Origin: an uncultured Alteromonadaceae bacterium
GTDB lineage: Bacteria > Pseudomonadota > Gammaproteobacteria > Enterobacterales > Alteromonadaceae
Length of the DNA stretch: 46,215 nt
Assembly (NCBI GenBank): GCA_950073835.1
Contig: CATMRP010000022.1
Coordinates: 1-46,215 of the forward strand
Reading direction: 5' to 3'
Shown: positions 44,413 through 46,215 of the stretch, piece after piece
Numbering within the stretch: the stretch's first letter is position 1
How the letters are laid out: every line of letters starts with the position of its first letter
Notes under the pieces: generated by a model
Told to the model about the DNA's origin: nothing
The model's database searches: none
Seen by the model: only the letters and a program-made list of their open reading frames with translations
Translations under genes and position numbers: made by a program

Positions 44413-44433
44413 TTGATAGGGCTACCCTATCAA
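44413..44433. promoter_or_regulatory. Palindromic operator upstream of the AraC/GyrI-like gene
   Basis: TTGATAGGG-CTA-CCCTATCAA is a perfect inverted repeat, 27 bp before the gene. Its place suggests autoregulation. AraC proteins more often use direct repeats, so another regulator may bind here. Confidence 0.55.
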
Positions 44434-44474
44434 AGCTCAGAGTGCCCTGCCCGACAGAAATTGCGATAGCGAGC

Positions 44475-45290
44475 TTAAAGCATTCTGATTTCCCGCTGCG
44501 GGAACGGAATATCCACATCCGCTTGCTGTAACGCTGCAAAAATGGCGGCATTTAACGCATAACGAATTTCAAAATGACGATTAGGATCGGCCCACACTCT
44601 AACGCCAAAGTTAATGCTACTGTCACCAAAACTATCTACGCCGATGGCCGGCGCTTTCTCCTCCGACAAACCATCTACAGTATTAACCGCTTCGGCAATT
44701 ACGCGGGTAACGCCTTCGATATCACTGGCATATGCCACGCCAATCTCCAGCTCTATGAGCATTTGGGCAGCTGAGTTATGCAGGATCTCCCCGACTATTA
44801 ATTTGTTGGGGATCTGGATGGAAACGTTATCTTCGTTGATCAGGATAGTGTAAGGCAGCATCACCTTATCCACTACACCGGCCACACCACACACCTGGAT
44901 GGTGTCGCCAACCACAAATGGGCGGGTAATAATGATGGTAAAGCCTGCCGCATAGTTAGCCAGCATCCCCTGAATAGCCAGGCCAGCACCTAAGCCCACC
45001 GCACCAACAGCCGCAATGAGCGGTGTTACACTGATGCCTATATTGCCCAGCGCGATTATAATCACCAGGCCCAGAACAATCAGCTTACTCGCACCACCGG
45101 TAAAGCGGCTCAGCGTAATATCAATATTACGCCCCACCATCATGTTCTCAACGACATTGCCAATTTTGGCGGCTATCCACCAACCAACCAGCAATATAAC
45201 CAGCGCACCGGCTATCTGAAAACTGTAAGTAACGGCAAATTCAAGGAGGGTATCGTAAAGGGCCTGAGCTTGTTGTAATTCTTCTTGCAT
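44475..45290 (-). CDS. mscS: Small-conductance MscS-type mechanosensitive channel (271 aa)
   Basis: Minimal MscS layout: three N-terminal membrane helices with the pore helix (ALGNIGISVTPLIAAVGAVG, GLAIQGMLANYAAG), then the beta domain (FVVGDTIQVCGVAGVVDKVM, IQIPNKLIVGEIL) and the C-terminal cage ending IPFPQREI. Length matches the 286-aa E. coli MscS closely. The start at 45290 (MQEELQQAQAL) lies where the family begins, but an upstream ATG at 45356 is in frame and neither has a strong ribosome site. It relieves pressure on osmotic downshock. Confidence 0.93.
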   Translation of the reverse strand: MQEELQQAQALYDTLLEFAVTYSFQIAGALVILLVGWWIAAKIGNVVENMMVGRNIDITLSRFTGGASKLIVLGLVIIIALGNIGISVTPLIAAVGAVGLGAGLAIQGMLANYAAGFTIIITRPFVVGDTIQVCGVAGVVDKVMLPYTILINEDNVSIQIPNKLIVGEILHNSAAQMLIELEIGVAYASDIEGVTRVIAEAVNTVDGLSEEKAPAIGVDSFGDSSINFGVRVWADPNRHFEIRYALNAAIFAALQQADVDIPFPQREIRML

Positions 45291-45356
45291 GGGAGCAGAT
45301 TCAGCAGAGTTAGTATAATTCAGAGCATAAACAACAATCTGGCGCTTAACAAGCAT

Positions 45357-45703
45357 CCGCGCAACGGCTCATTTTTCAATACAATAATGCATAAGCAGGC
45401 TCGTGCAATTGCTCTGATCAGTTGAAATCAGTAACGCCCCATTCCTGCCGAATAACACTACTTTGGGGCAGATTTGAACGATTTCGGTGCATATTGTCGA
45501 CTCAATTTGTTTAACTCTTTCATTTCTATCACTTCTTTGAGTTCAAAATACTGGTCTTTAGTTTGCAAGTTATTACGTTGTAATAAAATTCAGCAAGCAC
45601 TTTGTAATACTATAAGAGCAGCTATACTGTAATTAAGAAATGTAACTATTTTCAATAGCTGCTACGCGCCAAGCGAATGGACTGATGACCACAAGGACCA
45701 GGC
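45357..45703. other. Intergenic region between mscS and the chemotaxis gene
   Basis: About 350 bp, A/T-rich, no open frame with a believable start. A TATACT (45623-45628) could be the -10 of the chemotaxis gene, but no sigma-28 pattern is evident. I see no repeat or RNA gene. Confidence 0.4.
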
Positions 45704-46215
45704 ATGAAAACACTGATCGAATCACCGGCGTTAGTGCTAATCAAAGCATTTGGTTTAAAGCAGGCGGCCTTTTTAATCGTGTTCTGTAACCTTGCCGGGT
45801 ATGGGTACATCGCTCTGACACCCGCGGCAAGTTTGCCGGTGACACTGGTTTGCGGGCTACTGATGACCTGGTTGGTTGCTTCTATGCTAACTTGTTTACT
45901 GGATGAATTGTTTATCATTGATGCCCTGCTGGCCGACGCCAGTAAAAGCCATAATGAATTTGACCTGATCACCAAAGCACCACGCATCCTGACCAATCAC
46001 ATGAAATCGGTATTTGATTTAACCAAGGAAATTTCACGCGAGCGGGACAAACTGGAAGAATACTTCTCTGAAATGAAGTATTCCTCATTACAAATGATTG
46101 ATTCGGCCAATAAAGTATCGGTAAATGCCACCGAGCAGTCGGCCGCTACCGAATCTACCGCGGCTGCAGTCAATGAGCTCACGGTATCGCTGGGAGAGAT
46201 TGTAGAAAAATTCAC
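45704..46215 (+). CDS. Methyl-accepting chemotaxis protein, 5' part (cut by the window edge)
   Basis: An open frame of 170 codons runs off the right end. AAGGA six bases before the ATG supports the start. The N-terminus has two hydrophobic segments (about 17-37 and 44-62) with only a very short loop between them, so this receptor lacks a large periplasmic sensor domain. A helical linker (SKSHNEFDLITKAPRIL...) leads into the signalling coiled coil, with ATEQSAATESTAAAVNELTV typical of methyl-accepting chemotaxis proteins. The signalling tip lies beyond the window. Confidence 0.88.
   Translation, partial: MKTLIESPALVLIKAFGLKQAAFLIVFCNLAGYGYIALTPAASLPVTLVCGLLMTWLVASMLTCLLDELFIIDALLADASKSHNEFDLITKAPRILTNHMKSVFDLTKEISRERDKLEEYFSEMKYSSLQMIDSANKVSVNATEQSAATESTAAAVNELTVSLGEIVEKF

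Noticed and set aside
1-46215. CRISPR arrays, tRNA or rRNA genes, prophage genes
   Set aside because: No regularly spaced repeats, no tRNA-like cloverleaf and no phage structural or integrase frames were seen by eye; a tRNAscan or CRISPR search was not possible.

Overview
The window looks like chromosome of a marine gammaproteobacterium of the Alteromonadales, probably Alteromonadaceae. The basis is the gene order ccoNOQP - fixH - ccoI - ccoS - TauE/SafE-like - fnr(etrA) - uspE - ttcA - rssA, the moderate base composition and the family make-up (DUF2987, Bax, FNR with EtrA-type cysteines). This is inferred from gene content; no database search was possible.

Left accessory part (1-17 kb). A leftward group (75-7315) has a CadC-type membrane-bound winged-helix regulator with TPRs, two related exported proteins each ending in one CxxCH haem site, a large exported protein of unknown family, and a short piece resembling the start of a Vps62-like protein. 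A 268-bp element with perfect 25-bp terminal inverted repeats (MITE-like) separates it from a fatty-acid-hydroxylase/sterol-desaturase family gene preceded by a perfect 10+3+10 palindrome. Then come a GH62 arabinofuranosidase-like lipoprotein, a large exported coiled-coil protein, an overlapping pair (metallo-beta-lactamase-fold hydrolase plus beta-helix/2TM protein), a small possibly frameshifted membrane ORF, a glycine-zipper membrane protein and a stretch that looks like a decayed coding frame.

Middle (17-28 kb). Cyanase (cynS) has a leader with a sigma-54-like promoter, a hexaloop hairpin and an overlapping intrinsic terminator, the layout of NasR/NasT (ANTAR) antitermination. It is followed by an MFS exporter, dgkA, an MscS channel, a uspA-like gene with a perfect FNR box, a membrane-anchored GltB-like FMN/Fe-S protein with a CDF metal transporter, a KefB-type antiporter and two complementary bacterioferritin subunits behind a Fur-like palindrome.

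Right part (28-46 kb). This is the cbb3 oxidase structural operon with an upstream FNR-like box, its assembly genes, and the oxygen regulator fnr and uspE, so regulator and target lie together. Housekeeping genes follow: ttcA, rssA, a DUF2987 protein, a bax-like glucosaminidase, a membrane protein, a LysE/RhtB exporter, cobB and sseA overlapping by 8 bp, an AraC/GyrI-like regulator with its own palindrome, a small MscS channel, and a methyl-accepting chemotaxis protein cut by the right edge.

The most interesting points are the cynS leader, the haem-protein/CadC cluster, the MITE-like element, the GATAATCGTTATC palindrome at two loci, the MBL/beta-helix pair, and the FNR boxes in front of uspA and ccoN.
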